DNA of 64,000 nucleotides from Clostridiales bacterium (GCA_003523255.1 DPGH01000013.1:23733-87732), one strand, 5' to 3'; shown: positions 49,418 through 60,092, counted from the first letter of the stretch. Notes: generated by a model from the letters alone, not told the origin. A program made the numbers and translations.

Positions 49418-49930
49418 TTATTCGTGGTTTATTGCGTTTTCGGGTTTGCCCTTTTTAAGTCTTATGAACAGGATAACGGCGTAAACGATAAAAAACGCCG
49501 CAGCGGGAAACGCCGCTCCGCCGCAATCTATTAAAACGTCTTTAACGGCGGGTCCGCGGTTAGAGAAAATTTGTATCGTTTCGTCTATCGATGCGACGAT
49601 TGCCGAAACGCCCAATGCGAAAGCGGGGTTTAACAAAGAAACTTTTTTTACCGTCAAAAACAAAAGGTTAAGTTCTAACGACAAAATCATAAACTCCGTC
49701 GCGTGCGCCATTTTACGAAAAATGCCGTGGGTTACTTTACCCTCGCCGAAAGTTTTGTCGAGCGCGGGTTTAGCCGTTTCGTATACCGAACCGGAAACTT
49801 CGGCAGACTCCTGCTTCGGCAATACGGAATTGCCCCATATAAAGCACAGCGTTAATAAAACGGCGACGGAAAGCGCGATGAAAAACGCAAGCCGCATTTT
49901 GCTTCCGTTTAAAAATTCGCGCTTTTTCAT
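49418..49930 (-). CDS. VanZ-like membrane protein
   Basis: A 170-residue protein with four membrane segments and the VanZ-family landmarks FRKMAHATEFMIL and SIDETIQIF (D-E-x-x-Q), followed by a C-terminal basic tail. VanZ confers low-level teicoplanin resistance in enterococci, but most chromosomal VanZ-like proteins have unknown function in the envelope. Confidence 0.85.
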   Translation of the reverse strand: MKKREFLNGSKMRLAFFIALSVAVLLTLCFIWGNSVLPKQESAEVSGSVYETAKPALDKTFGEGKVTHGIFRKMAHATEFMILSLELNLLFLTVKKVSLLNPAFALGVSAIVASIDETIQIFSNRGPAVKDVLIDCGGAAFPAAAFFIVYAVILFIRLKKGKPENAINHE

Positions 49931-49951
49931 AACCCGTCCCCCGTATTTAAT

Positions 49952-51448
49952 TTATCTGTGATATTTCAGTATAAGTTTTTTAAGCGGTTTAAAGTTCGCC
50001 GCGGATAAATCTTTAGCGCAGAATTTTACCGCCCAGTTTTGTTCTCTCACTACGCCCGGTACGTTTATACGATAATCGGAGCCGCACACGAGCATATCCT
50101 GTACGGGTATGATGAATAAGTCCGCCCGGCTTGCCGCGCCGAGTTCGGTTACCGCTTTAACAAGCCCCTCTTTCGTAGAAATATCCGCTTTTACGCCGAG
50201 TTTAATCAGGCTCTCTTTTACGCCGGAATAGAAATTATTAAAATCCCATTCCGAAGCGTTGTCCAAAAATCCTTTAAGCGTATCGTTATCGTGCGTACCC
50301 GTATAACATACGCAGTTTTCGTCTGAATTCTCGGGCAAATACAAATTGCCTTTATCTCCGTTAAACGCGAACGAAAGAATTTTCATACCCGGGTAACCGG
50401 TCTTTTTAAGCAACTCGCGCACGCCGTCGTCTATAATGCCGAGGTCTTCCGCGACAATCTTGTCCGCGTTTATCTTTGAATTTATCGCGGCAAACAACTC
50501 GTCCGACGGGACTTTAACCCATTCGCCGTTACGCGCGTTTTCCGCGCCGTAATCTACCTCGTAAAACCTGTCGAGCCCGCGGAAGTGATCTATACGCAAA
50601 AAATCGTATATCTTAAGCATCTTGTAAAGACGCTCCGTCCACCACTTAAACCCGTTTTTTTTCATATAGTCGTAGTCGTAAACGGGGTTGCCCCAAAGTT
50701 GACCGTTTTCGCAAAAATAGTCAGGAGGAACGCCTGCGACCTTTTTAGGAGTAAAATCATCGTTGATTTTAAATAAGGACGGCTCTTTCCACACGTCTAC
50801 CGAATCGAGCGCGACGTACAGCGGCAAATCGCCCATAATGCGCACGCCCTTAGCGTTTGCGTACTTTTTAAGCGCAAGCCACTCTTCTTTCGCCTCGTAT
50901 TGAACGAACTGCCAAAAAAGAATTTTATCTTTATACTCCGCGGCGAATTTTTTAAGCGCGGCGGGGTCGCGGCGTTTGTATTCTTCGCTCCACTCGTAAA
51001 AATGCTTTTGTCCGGAAGCGTATTTAAGCGACATAAACAGCGCGTAGTCGCGATATTCGCCCCGTTTTACGAACGCTTTGAACTTTTTATCCGATTTATC
51101 GAACCGCTCGAAAGCCTTTTCTAAAAGCGGATAACGCGTTGAGTAAAGCGCGCCGTAATCGATGTATTTACCGTTTTGGCGAGAAAAATCCGCTTCTTCT
51201 TTTTTTAACAATTTTTTCTTTATCAAAACGTCGGGACTGATAAAAAAAGGATTAAACGACTCTGAAGAAACCGAAGAATACGGCGAATTGCCGTACCCCG
51301 TTTGCACGAGCGGCAATATCTGCCACACCTTTACGCCTGCCGACGCCAACGAATCTATAAACTTATACGCCGCTTTGCCGAAATCGCCCGAACCGTATTC
51401 GCCGGGAAGCGAAAATATCGGCATAAGCACGCCTGAACATCTTTTCAT
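49952..51448 (-). CDS. malQ: 4-alpha-glucanotransferase
   Basis: A 498-residue GH77 amylomaltase: GSGDFG-type LPGEYGSGDFGKAAYKFIDSL, GNSPYSSVSSES, nucleophile Asp in FLRIDHFRGLDRFYEV, acid/base Glu in IVAEDLG and transition-state Asp in YTGTHDNDTLKGF. It disproportionates maltodextrins in glycogen or maltose use. No other glycogen genes are near. It is the typical length. Confidence 0.95.
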   Translation of the reverse strand: MKRCSGVLMPIFSLPGEYGSGDFGKAAYKFIDSLASAGVKVWQILPLVQTGYGNSPYSSVSSESFNPFFISPDVLIKKKLLKKEEADFSRQNGKYIDYGALYSTRYPLLEKAFERFDKSDKKFKAFVKRGEYRDYALFMSLKYASGQKHFYEWSEEYKRRDPAALKKFAAEYKDKILFWQFVQYEAKEEWLALKKYANAKGVRIMGDLPLYVALDSVDVWKEPSLFKINDDFTPKKVAGVPPDYFCENGQLWGNPVYDYDYMKKNGFKWWTERLYKMLKIYDFLRIDHFRGLDRFYEVDYGAENARNGEWVKVPSDELFAAINSKINADKIVAEDLGIIDDGVRELLKKTGYPGMKILSFAFNGDKGNLYLPENSDENCVCYTGTHDNDTLKGFLDNASEWDFNNFYSGVKESLIKLGVKADISTKEGLVKAVTELGAASRADLFIIPVQDMLVCGSDYRINVPGVVREQNWAVKFCAKDLSAANFKPLKKLILKYHR

Positions 51449-51508
51449 GTGTTTAAAAGCGGGCGGGTCGATAAACTCGCCCCACCCGTTCTCCCGTTAA
51501 ATTTTAAA

Positions 51509-52780
51509 TTACAATACGATATACGCTTCTCTTTCCGCACCTACGGACACGTATTTGATTTTCGCGCCTACGGCTTTTTCGATAAACTCTATATACTCTA
51601 TCGCCTCTTTCGGCAAATCCTTTTTATCGCGACAGCCGCTTATGTCTTTTTTCCAGCCTTTAAGCGTTTTAAATACCGGTTTATACGCTTCGAGATTCTG
51701 CGGGAATGGGAAGTCGGTAACTTCTTTACCGTTCAACTCGTAAGCGACGCAAACGTCTATCTCGTCGAAATCGCTTAAAACGTCGAGTTTCGTCAGCGCG
51801 ATTTCGTCGGCGCCCTGCATACGTATACCGTATTTGCTTGCCACCACGTCAAAGGGTCCTACTCTTCTCGGTCTGCCGGTAGCCGCGCCATATTCTCCGC
51901 CGGCGTCTCTTAACGCAACGGCTTTATCGCCGAAGTATTCCGCGGTGAAAGGTCCTTCTCCCACGCAGGTGGAATACGCTTTCATGATACCGATAGAAAG
52001 GTCTAACTTACGATTCGGTATTCCCGCGCCGACGGGTGCGTACGCCGCTATGGAGTTAGACGAACTGGTATACGGATATATACCGAAGTCTATATCGCGG
52101 AGCGCGCCGAGTTGCGCTTCGAACATGATTTTTTTGCCCTCTCCCGCCATTTTGTCGAGATAAACGCTCGTATCGCATACGAAAGGAAGAAGTTTGCCGC
52201 CGTACGTTTCAAGATGCTTCATCATTTCGTCAACGCTTATCGGCAAGCCGTTATACACGTTGCATATGGTAAGGTTTTTCCATTCGACTATATCCTCGAG
52301 CCGTTTTCTTAAAGCGTTCATATCGGCGAGTTCACCCATACGGATAGCCTTTTTCATATATTTGTCGCCGTATACGGGCGCGATGCCGCGTCGGGTAGAA
52401 CCGTACTTTTTATCGGCAAGTCTGCCCTCTTCGAGGCAATCCTGCATAACGTGATAAGGCATACAGATAACCGCTCTGTCGCTTATTTTAAGATTGTCGG
52501 GCGTAATTTTTATACCCGCGTCGGTTAATCGCTTCATTTCTTCTACGAGATGTTTAACGTCTATAACCATTCCGTTACCCATAACGTTTACCACTTCTTC
52601 GCGAAGAATGCCGGAGGGTAAAAGGTTTAATATAAATTTACCTTTTTCGTTTACGACGGTGTGTCCCGCGTTGTTGCCGCCCTGATACCTTACCACCACG
52701 TCGTAATCGGAACTTAAAAGGTCTACCATTCTGCCTTTGCCTTCGTCGCCCCAGTTGATACCCGAAATTGCTGTTAACAT
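51509..52780 (-). CDS. purA: Adenylosuccinate synthase
   Basis: A 423-residue enzyme making adenylosuccinate from IMP and aspartate with GTP: GINWGDEGKGRMVDLL (catalytic Asp), NNAGHTVV (His), GTPxxx-like STRRGIAPVYGDK, and the C-terminal TGRPRRVGPFD and LTKLDVL. Complete. Stands alone with its own ribosome binding site (AAGGAG). Confidence 0.96.
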   Translation of the reverse strand: MLTAISGINWGDEGKGRMVDLLSSDYDVVVRYQGGNNAGHTVVNEKGKFILNLLPSGILREEVVNVMGNGMVIDVKHLVEEMKRLTDAGIKITPDNLKISDRAVICMPYHVMQDCLEEGRLADKKYGSTRRGIAPVYGDKYMKKAIRMGELADMNALRKRLEDIVEWKNLTICNVYNGLPISVDEMMKHLETYGGKLLPFVCDTSVYLDKMAGEGKKIMFEAQLGALRDIDFGIYPYTSSSNSIAAYAPVGAGIPNRKLDLSIGIMKAYSTCVGEGPFTAEYFGDKAVALRDAGGEYGAATGRPRRVGPFDVVASKYGIRMQGADEIALTKLDVLSDFDEIDVCVAYELNGKEVTDFPFPQNLEAYKPVFKTLKGWKKDISGCRDKKDLPKEAIEYIEFIEKAVGAKIKYVSVGAEREAYIVL

Positions 52781-52905
52781 ACTTTCTCCTTAATAATGCG
52801 ATGTTTCGCAAATTTACAAATAAATTATCGCGCTTTTATTCCGTTTTGTCAAGCGCGGGTCAATTCGTTTTACTTATACAGGCTATCGCAAATAATTAAC
52901 CGCCG

Positions 52906-53643
52906 TTACAATGCAAAGCCGCCGTCCGCGGTAATAGTCTGCCCTGTGATATAAGCCGCCGCGGGCGAACATAAAAAATATATCAGTTCCGCTATCTCCT
53001 CCGCCGTACCGAAACGCCCGAGCGGGATTTCGTCCTTTACGGCGTGTTTTTCTTCTTCGGTAAAGCAGTCGTTCATCGGCGTGTCTATAACCCCCGGCGA
53101 AACGCAGTTTACGTTTACGCCGCTTGTCGAAACCTCTTTAGCGAGCGCTTTGGTAAGACCGATAAGCGCGGCTTTGCTGGCGGAATAAGCCGCCTCCATA
53201 CTCGCACCCGCACTGCCCCATACGGAGGACACGAACACGATTTTGCCGCTTTTACGTTCTATCATTCCTTTAAGCAAATCGCGAGAAAGCATGAACGCCG
53301 CTTTTACGTTTACGTTAAAAACGTCGTCCCATTCCTTTTCGGTCGTTTCGGTAAATAATTTATAGAGGTCTATACCCGCACAGTTCACGAGCGCGTCTAC
53401 GTGTCCGAAATCTTTAACCGCTTTTTCGGAAAGCGCGCGCACGTCCTTTTCGCGATTTAGGTCCGCTTTGAAAAGCGTAACCCTGCCGCCGAGCCCGGAG
53501 TTCTCAAGGGATTTTAAGAGTTTTTCCGCATTGCGTTCGCCGTTATTGTACGCCGCCAGAACGAAATACCCTTCCGACACGAATTTTTTTACCGTCGCGC
53601 CGCCGATACCGCCGCTTGCGCCGGTGATTAAAGCAACCTTCAT
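52906..53643 (-). CDS. SDR-family oxidoreductase, FabG-like
   Basis: A 245-residue short-chain dehydrogenase: cofactor loop TGASGGIGGAT (8-18), NNG-type NCAGIDL, catalytic Ser/Tyr/Lys (VSSVWGSAG; AYSASKAAL), and C-terminal ITADGGFAL. It is closest to 3-oxoacyl-ACP reductase, but no fatty-acid gene cluster is nearby, so the substrate is open. Confidence 0.85.
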   Translation of the reverse strand: MKVALITGASGGIGGATVKKFVSEGYFVLAAYNNGERNAEKLLKSLENSGLGGRVTLFKADLNREKDVRALSEKAVKDFGHVDALVNCAGIDLYKLFTETTEKEWDDVFNVNVKAAFMLSRDLLKGMIERKSGKIVFVSSVWGSAGASMEAAYSASKAALIGLTKALAKEVSTSGVNVNCVSPGVIDTPMNDCFTEEEKHAVKDEIPLGRFGTAEEIAELIYFLCSPAAAYITGQTITADGGFAL

Positions 53644-53663
53644 TACAAACGTCCTTTAAAACA

Positions 53664-53688
53664 AAACCCGCAAACAAGTTGCGGGTTT
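53664..53688 (-). terminator. Intrinsic terminator after efp
   Basis: A 10-bp stem (53664-53673 with 53679-53688) and T-rich tail on the minus strand, directly after the EF-P stop codon. Confidence 0.85.
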
Positions 53689-53696
53689 ACGTATTT

Positions 53697-54257
53697 TTAG
53701 CCTTTAACGCGCTCCATGTATTCGCCCGTTCTGGTGTCTACTCTTATAAGTTCGCCTTCGTTTACGAACATCGGCACCTGAATTTTCGCACCCGTTTCGA
53801 GCACGGCCTCTTTCGTGGCGTTGGTCGCGGTGTTACCCTTTACGGAAGGTTCGGACTGCGTTACGCGAAGTGTAACGAAGTTTTCGCACTCGACGGAGAA
53901 CGCGGAGCCTTTATAGAACTTAACGACTACGGGGTCGTTTTCTTTAATATATTTAAGCGCGTCCTCAACCTGCTCGTAGTTAAGCGGGGTAAGATTGTAT
54001 TCGTCGTCCATAAAGTAATACAGTTCGCCGTCGTTATAAGAATAGGTCATATTCTTGGTTTCGATGTGGGCTTCCTGAATCTTTTCGGTCGGGTTCCACG
54101 TTTTTTCGAGTACCGCGCCGGTTACCACGTTTTTCATCTTGGTTCTTACGAACGCCGCGCCCTTGCCGGGTTTAACGTGCTGAAAGTCCACGATGGTGTA
54201 AATGTTGTTTTCGTACTCGAAAGTAACTCCCTTTCTGAAATCGCCTGCTGAAATCAT
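53697..54257 (-). CDS. efp: Elongation factor P
   Basis: A 186-residue EF-P that rescues ribosomes stalled at polyproline. Domain I carries the tip [14 protein letters not shown] with Lys 32, the usual modification site; no EpmA/EpmB-type modification genes are nearby. It is 31 bases downstream of pepP, a common pairing. Confidence 0.96.
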   Translation of the reverse strand: MISAGDFRKGVTFEYENNIYTIVDFQHVKPGKGAAFVRTKMKNVVTGAVLEKTWNPTEKIQEAHIETKNMTYSYNDGELYYFMDDEYNLTPLNYEQVEDALKYIKENDPVVVKFYKGSAFSVECENFVTLRVTQSEPSVKGNTATNATKEAVLETGAKIQVPMFVNEGELIRVDTRTGEYMERVKG

Positions 54258-54288
54258 AATGTTTTCTCCTTGCTGATAGCCTTGTTTT

Positions 54289-55320
54289 TTATAAAATAAT
54301 TAAATTTTTATCGTCTTCGAAAAACCTTACCACTTTATCGTTTTTAAGATAAACGGTATCTTCTATCCTTATACCGAACTCTCCGTCGAGATATACGCCG
54401 GGTTCTACGGTAAATACCATGCCGTTTACGAGCGTATCTTTACTCCTCGGCGAAACGGCAGGGCGTTCGTGTATGTCAAGCCCTACTCCGTGTCCCAAAG
54501 AGTGTGTGAATTTATCGCCGTAACCCGCTTCGGTTAAAATATCTCTCGCGATTTTATCCGCTTCCGCCGCAGGGGTTCCGCTCGTTATCAGTTCTTCCGC
54601 TTTAAGGTTTGCTTTAAGCACCGCGTCGTACGCCTTAACGAACTTTTCGCTCGGCGTGCCGAAATACGCCATTCTCGTCATATCCGAGCAGTACCCGTTT
54701 ACTTTGCAACCCATATCGACCAGAATCGGCATGCCGCGTTTAAGCACGGTGCCGCCCGTAACGTGATGCGGTACCGCCGCGCCCGCGCCGAAAGCGACTA
54801 TCGTTTCAAACGAAACGCCTTCCGCGCCGTGATCGGTCATATACTTTTCGATTTTATCTCTTAAACTCGCCTCGGTATCGCCCTCTTTAACAAGGGTTAT
54901 CGCCGCGTGATAAGCGTCCTCCGCAATCTTGCACGCCTTTTTGATTTCCGCTATTTCCGCTTCGGTTTTAATCATGCGGCGGGCGGCTATGTAATCCGCG
55001 CCGTCTTCTATTTTTTTAACCGAATTTTCAAGTTCGCGATATTCTTTTACTGTAAGCAAATTAAAATCCGCGTACAGCGTTTCGGTTTTTTCCGCTTCCA
55101 AAAATTCCGCCACGGCGGAAAGTCCGCTTGACAAAACGCATTCGGTACCCGCTTTTTCGAGTTCGGGTTTCGCCGCGGAAAAATAACGCGCATCGGTAAA
55201 GTAAACCTTTCGTTTACCGTAAAGCGCGTAACCCTCGGCAATATCCGCGCCGGAAAAATAACGCCTGTCGCTTCTTCCTGTCAGTAATAAGTATTCTTTA
55301 TCGTTTTTTTCGTTAAACAT
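54289..55320 (-). CDS. pepP: Xaa-Pro aminopeptidase (M24)
   Basis: A 343-residue metallopeptidase with a creatinase N-domain and a pita-bread catalytic domain: metal ligands in [17 protein letters not shown] (Asp, Asp), [14 protein letters not shown] (His), VEPGVY (Glu) and [10 protein letters not shown] (Glu). It removes N-terminal residues before proline. It precedes efp in one operon. Confidence 0.93.
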   Translation of the reverse strand: MFNEKNDKEYLLLTGRSDRRYFSGADIAEGYALYGKRKVYFTDARYFSAAKPELEKAGTECVLSSGLSAVAEFLEAEKTETLYADFNLLTVKEYRELENSVKKIEDGADYIAARRMIKTEAEIAEIKKACKIAEDAYHAAITLVKEGDTEASLRDKIEKYMTDHGAEGVSFETIVAFGAGAAVPHHVTGGTVLKRGMPILVDMGCKVNGYCSDMTRMAYFGTPSEKFVKAYDAVLKANLKAEELITSGTPAAEADKIARDILTEAGYGDKFTHSLGHGVGLDIHERPAVSPRSKDTLVNGMVFTVEPGVYLDGEFGIRIEDTVYLKNDKVVRFFEDDKNLIIL

Positions 55321-55377
55321 AGATTATGTTATATTGTACCACAATATATGGCTTTAAGTCAACGCCGTAACGGCTTT

Positions 55378-56088
55378 TTATAAACTCGGTTTGATTATGG
55401 TAACCGATTTTTCGGTATCGAAAGCGTTCCACGGGAATACCTCTTCCGGCGGTTGCACTCTGAAAACCATTCTTTCTTTACTTATCGGATGGTTAAACGC
55501 AAGATAAAACGCCCATAGCGCGAGATTGCCTTTTTTCGCTTTTTCGCCGCCGTAACGCATATCTCCGTATACGGGGCAACCCAACGCGTTCATCTGCACG
55601 CGTATCTGATGCGATCTGCCGGTGCCGAGCCTTACCTCGACGAGAGCGTTGTCCCCTACGGTTTGCAAAACCTTATATTCGAGTTCGGCGCGCTTTGCAC
55701 CGACTTCGGTCGGCGTACACACGTAAACCATATTGTTTACGGCGTTCTTTTTAACGTAGTGAACGAGAAAGCCCTTTTCTTCTTTCGGCACGCCGCAAAG
55801 AACCGCGTAATATCTTTTTTCAAAGTCGCCGCCGCGAAGTTCTTCGGACAGCCTTGACGCCGCTTTAGACGATTTCGCGAATACCATAACCCCGCCGGTC
55901 GGACGGTCGAGTCTGTGAACGAGCCCGAGATACACGTTGCCGGGTTTGTTATACTTTTCGCGTATATACTCTTTGATAATGGTAAGCATGTCGAGGTCTT
56001 TGCTGCTATCCTCGCACGTCGGCACGCCTTGCGGTTTTAAAACCACTATAATGTGATTGTCTTCGTAAAGTATGTTAAGATCTTCCAT
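55378..56088 (-). CDS. RluA-family pseudouridine synthase
   Basis: A 236-residue enzyme with the catalytic motif LVHRLDRPTGGVMVFAKS (catalytic Asp in RLDRPTGG), LGTGRSHQIRVQMNALGCPVYGD and HPISKERMVF. No S4 domain is visible at the N-terminus, so it is the short RluA type. The specific rRNA or tRNA site is unknown. Confidence 0.92.
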   Translation of the reverse strand: MEDLNILYEDNHIIVVLKPQGVPTCEDSSKDLDMLTIIKEYIREKYNKPGNVYLGLVHRLDRPTGGVMVFAKSSKAASRLSEELRGGDFEKRYYAVLCGVPKEEKGFLVHYVKKNAVNNMVYVCTPTEVGAKRAELEYKVLQTVGDNALVEVRLGTGRSHQIRVQMNALGCPVYGDMRYGGEKAKKGNLALWAFYLAFNHPISKERMVFRVQPPEEVFPWNAFDTEKSVTIIKPSL

Positions 56089-56091
56089 AAT

Positions 56092-56955
56092 TTATCCGTT
56101 TATCCAGATTCCGCTGTTCCCGCACGGGAGAATCAGCCCTTTTTCTTCGGTAACGAGTCCCACTTCGTACGCGTCGGTTTTTCCTCCGCGGCGAAACGCT
56201 ATCGCCTTTTCGAGAATATTTTTCATTACCTGCGGTTGAAGCCCGGTAGTGTAACTGTTTATCAAAAAGAACAGCGGGTTGTCCGACAAAACTTTTTCGC
56301 ATAGCGTTACGAGCGGAAAAAGTTCGGTTTCGAGTTTCCACGTTTCGCCTCCGGGTCCCCTGCCGTAAGACGGCGGGTCCATTATAACGGCGTCGTATTT
56401 TCTGCCGCGGCGAATTTCCCGCTCGACGAATTTTTTACAGTCGTCGATTATATATCTGACTTTAGGGTTTTCTATACCCGAAAGTCTTACGTTTTCGCCC
56501 GCGCGCTCTACCATGGCTTTCGCCGAGTCAACGTGGCACACGCTCGCCCCCGCTTTGGCGCAAGCGACGGTAGCCCCGCCCGTATACGCGAAAAGGTTTA
56601 ACACGCTTATTTCGCGCCCCGCGGAAGTTATGAGTTCTCTCATAAGATCCCAGTTTACGGCTTGCTCGGGGAAAAGCCCCGTATGCTTAAAGCCCATAGG
56701 CTTTACTTTGAATTTCAGATCGCGATAATTTACCGTCCATTCGTCGGGCATTTTACCGAAAACTTTCCATTTGCCGCCGCCCGTTTCGCTACGGAGATAT
56801 TTCGCCGCAAGCGAAGGGTATTTGTTCATATCGAAAGAACTCGGCCAAATCACCTGCGGGTCGGGTCTTAAAAGAGTAACGTCGCCCCAGCGTTCGAGTT
56901 TATACCCGTCCCCCGTGGCTATCACCGAATAATCTTGCCAAACAGCCGCTTTCAT
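56092..56955 (-). CDS. Class I SAM-dependent methyltransferase (RlmI-like)
   Basis: A 287-residue enzyme of the rRNA (cytosine-C5) RlmI/RlmK-like group: LNLFAYTGGATVACAKAGASVCHVDSAKAMVERAGENV (SAM site), YDAVIMDPPSYGRGPGGETWK (catalytic region) and NSYTTGLQPQVMKNIL. It lacks an obvious PUA domain, so may be a stand-alone form. Sits between ileS (1-base overlap) and the pseudouridine synthase. Confidence 0.85.
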   Translation of the reverse strand: MKAAVWQDYSVIATGDGYKLERWGDVTLLRPDPQVIWPSSFDMNKYPSLAAKYLRSETGGGKWKVFGKMPDEWTVNYRDLKFKVKPMGFKHTGLFPEQAVNWDLMRELITSAGREISVLNLFAYTGGATVACAKAGASVCHVDSAKAMVERAGENVRLSGIENPKVRYIIDDCKKFVEREIRRGRKYDAVIMDPPSYGRGPGGETWKLETELFPLVTLCEKVLSDNPLFFLINSYTTGLQPQVMKNILEKAIAFRRGGKTDAYEVGLVTEEKGLILPCGNSGIWING

Positions 56956-59900
56956 TAGGCGGTAACCTTTTCCACGCCGACGATAACCGCCGCGCCGTCT
57001 ATATCGAATTCTTTAACGAAGCCGCAAGGTTCTTTTTCGCAAACGTTATCGCATAGCACGACAGATTTAAGCGAATCGCTTGACATTGCCTTTTTAACCG
57101 AAGCGTTTTCGGTTTTATAGGTAACGTTTATTCTGTCTACGACTTCAAAGCCCGCTTCTTTTCTCATGGTCTGTATTTTAGAAACGAGTTCGCGCTCTAT
57201 CCCCTCCTCGCGGAGCTGCTCGGTTACGTGCGTATCGAGAACGACGGTAAGACCGCCGTCGCTTGCGGAAGTATACCCCTCCGCGCTTTCGGTCGTAATG
57301 ATAAGGTCGTCTAACGTAAACTCGAATTCGTCGCCTTCGTAGTTCGCCTTAAACGTTTCTCCTCGCTTTACCGCGGAAACGAGAGCCGCATCGCCGAATT
57401 TATCGAGATATTCTTTAACCTTGCCGAGTTTTTTGCCGTATTTAGGCCCTAAGGTTTTAAGTTGCGGTTTGATTTTATAGTTTATAAAATGAGCCGCGTC
57501 GCGGAGATACTCGACTTCTTTAACGTTAAGCTCGTCTTTCGCAATAGCAAGAAGACCTTCGGTTAAAACCGTTTTTCTTTCCGAACAAACGTAAATTTTA
57601 GAAAGAGGCTGACGGTTTTTAATGTTGCTCGAATTTCTGCAGGCGCGCCCGAGCATTACTATATCGAGCACATTTTGCATGCCCGCTTCGAGTTCGGGGT
57701 CTATCGCGCTTTCGTCCGCTTTCGGGAACGGGCACAGGTGTACCGATACCGGTTTGTCTTTATAAAAGCGCGGAACGAGATTGCGATAAATAGATTCCGC
57801 CATAAAGGGCGTAAACGGTGCGGAAACGTAAGCCACGGTGGTAAGCACCGTGTAAAGGGTTACGTACGCGGCGATTTTATCGTCCGTCATATCGTGTCCC
57901 CAGTATCTTTCTCTGCCGCGGCGAACGTACCAGTTCGAAAGTTCGTCGGTAAAATCCTGCAACGCGCGCGCCGCGTCGAATATATCGTACTTGCCGAGGT
58001 TTTCGTCCACGGTTTTTATAAGCGAATTGAGTTTGGAAAGCACCCACTTATCCATAAGACTCAATTTACAGTTTTTGATATCGTAAGCGGACGGGTCGAA
58101 CTTATCGATTTCGGCATACAGCACGAAAAACGCGTAAGTATTCCAAAGCGTACCCATAAACTTTCTCTGCGCTTCGGACACCGCTTCGTCGTAAAAGCGC
58201 GAGGGGAGCCACGGCGCGGAACCGGTGTAGAAATACCATCTTACGGCGTCTGCGCCTTGCTTATCGAGCACCGTCCACGGGTCAACCACGTTACCCTTGT
58301 GCTTGCTCATCTTAATACCGTTTTTATCGTTTACGTGTCCTAAAACTATACAGTTTTTAAAAGGCGCCTTATCGAAAAGCAACGTAGAAATAGCAAGCAA
58401 AGTATAAAACCATCCGCGGGTTTGGTCTACCGCCTCCGATATAAAATCCGCGGGGAAATGTTTTTCGAACAGTTCTTTGTTTTCAAAGGGATAATGCCAC
58501 TGCGCAAACGGCATCGAGCCGGAATCAAACCAGCAATCGATAACCTCTTTTTCTCTCACGAAAGTTCCGCCGCATTCGCATGCGAACGTACAATCGTCTA
58601 TATACGGTCTGTGGAGTTCTATATCGCCTTTTATGCCGCAAAGTTCTTTAAGCTCTTTTTTGCTGCCTATAACGTGCACTTTGCCGCACTTGTTGCAAAC
58701 CCACACGGGCAGCGGAGTACCCCAGTATCTCTCGCGGGAAATACCCCAGTCTATAACGTTCTCCAAAAAGTTGCCCATTCTACCCTTTTTAATGGTTTCG
58801 GGTATCCAGTTTACCGAATCGTTCGCCGCGATAAGTCTGTCTTTTACGGCGGTCATTTTGATAAACCAACTTTCTCTCGGATAGTAAATAAGCGGCGTGT
58901 CGCAACGCCAGCAGAAAGGATAACTGTGCGTAAACTCCATGGTTTTAAACAGCAGTCCCCTTTCTTTAAGGTCTTTTATTACGAGTTTGTCCGCGTCTTT
59001 TACGAACAACCCGCCGAGCGCGCCGCAACGCGCGTCCAGTTTTCCGTCCGGCTCGACGAGTTTAACGGGCGGCAAGCCGTATTTATCACCGACTCTTTTA
59101 TCGTCCTCGCCGAACGCCGGCGCGTTATGAACTATGCCCGTGCCGTCTTCGGTGGTTACGTAATCGTCTACCGTTACGTAATAGGCTTTTTGTCCTTTTT
59201 CTTCGAGTTCCGATTTAACGAAATCGAAAAGCGGTTCGTATTCTCTGTATTCGTACTCTTTGCCGAGTTTTTCGTTTACGACTTTATAGTCCTCGAAATA
59301 TTTATCCGCAAGCGCTTTTGCGAGAATATACTTTGTTTTGTCCTCGGTTTCTATCTCGACGTAAACCTCGTTCGGATTCATACATAAAGCCACGTTGCTC
59401 GGCAAAGTCCAGGGCGTGGTAGTCCATGCGAGATAGTAGGTATTCTCTTCGTCTTTAGACTTAAAACGCGCTATTACCGAAGTTTCTTTAACGTCTTTAT
59501 AGCCCTGCGCAACCTCGTGAGAAGAAAGCGCGGTGCCGCAACGCGGGCAATACGGTACTATTTTATAGCCCTTATACAAAAGCCCCTTTTCGGAAATGGT
59601 TTTAAGCGCCCACCACACCGACTCGATATAGTCGTCGTTATATGTTACGTACGGGTTTTCCATATCCGCCCAGTAGCCTACGCGGTCGCTCATTTTTTCC
59701 CATTCGCCGGAATACTTCCATACGCTTTCTTTACATTTTTTGATAAACGGTTCTATACCGTATTTTTCGATTTCTTTTTTACCGTCTATGCCGAGAAGTT
59801 TTTCCACTTCGAGTTCTACGGGAAGTCCGTGAGTATCCCATCCGGCTTTACGATAACAATGCTCGCCTTTCATAACGCGGTAACGCGGTATAATATCTTT

Positions 59901-60092
59901 AATTACCCTCGTTAAAATATGCCCTATATGCGGCTTGCCGTTTGCGGTAGGCGGTCCGTCGTAAAAAGTAAATTCTCTCGCGCCTTCGTTTTCGGACTGA
60001 TTTTTCTTAAAAACGTCGTTATCTTTCCAGAATTTTATTATTTCTTTCTCTCTTTCCGCAAAATTAAGCGACGTATCGACTTTATCGTACAT
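56955..60092 (-). CDS. ileS: Isoleucyl-tRNA synthetase, long (IleS2-like) type
   Basis: A 1045-residue class I synthetase: HIGH-type GPPTANGKPHIGHILTR (His 55-58), editing (CP1) domain with TTTPWTLPSN, KMSKS-type KMSKHKGN and anticodon-binding C-terminus. The length and KMSKH form fit the eukaryote-like IleS2 class, which in general resists mupirocin. The 145-base upstream gap is too short for a T-box leader. Essential for translation. Confidence 0.95.
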   Translation of the reverse strand: MYDKVDTSLNFAEREKEIIKFWKDNDVFKKNQSENEGAREFTFYDGPPTANGKPHIGHILTRVIKDIIPRYRVMKGEHCYRKAGWDTHGLPVELEVEKLLGIDGKKEIEKYGIEPFIKKCKESVWKYSGEWEKMSDRVGYWADMENPYVTYNDDYIESVWWALKTISEKGLLYKGYKIVPYCPRCGTALSSHEVAQGYKDVKETSVIARFKSKDEENTYYLAWTTTPWTLPSNVALCMNPNEVYVEIETEDKTKYILAKALADKYFEDYKVVNEKLGKEYEYREYEPLFDFVKSELEEKGQKAYYVTVDDYVTTEDGTGIVHNAPAFGEDDKRVGDKYGLPPVKLVEPDGKLDARCGALGGLFVKDADKLVIKDLKERGLLFKTMEFTHSYPFCWRCDTPLIYYPRESWFIKMTAVKDRLIAANDSVNWIPETIKKGRMGNFLENVIDWGISRERYWGTPLPVWVCNKCGKVHVIGSKKELKELCGIKGDIELHRPYIDDCTFACECGGTFVREKEVIDCWFDSGSMPFAQWHYPFENKELFEKHFPADFISEAVDQTRGWFYTLLAISTLLFDKAPFKNCIVLGHVNDKNGIKMSKHKGNVVDPWTVLDKQGADAVRWYFYTGSAPWLPSRFYDEAVSEAQRKFMGTLWNTYAFFVLYAEIDKFDPSAYDIKNCKLSLMDKWVLSKLNSLIKTVDENLGKYDIFDAARALQDFTDELSNWYVRRGRERYWGHDMTDDKIAAYVTLYTVLTTVAYVSAPFTPFMAESIYRNLVPRFYKDKPVSVHLCPFPKADESAIDPELEAGMQNVLDIVMLGRACRNSSNIKNRQPLSKIYVCSERKTVLTEGLLAIAKDELNVKEVEYLRDAAHFINYKIKPQLKTLGPKYGKKLGKVKEYLDKFGDAALVSAVKRGETFKANYEGDEFEFTLDDLIITTESAEGYTSASDGGLTVVLDTHVTEQLREEGIERELVSKIQTMRKEAGFEVVDRINVTYKTENASVKKAMSSDSLKSVVLCDNVCEKEPCGFVKEFDIDGAAVIVGVEKVTA

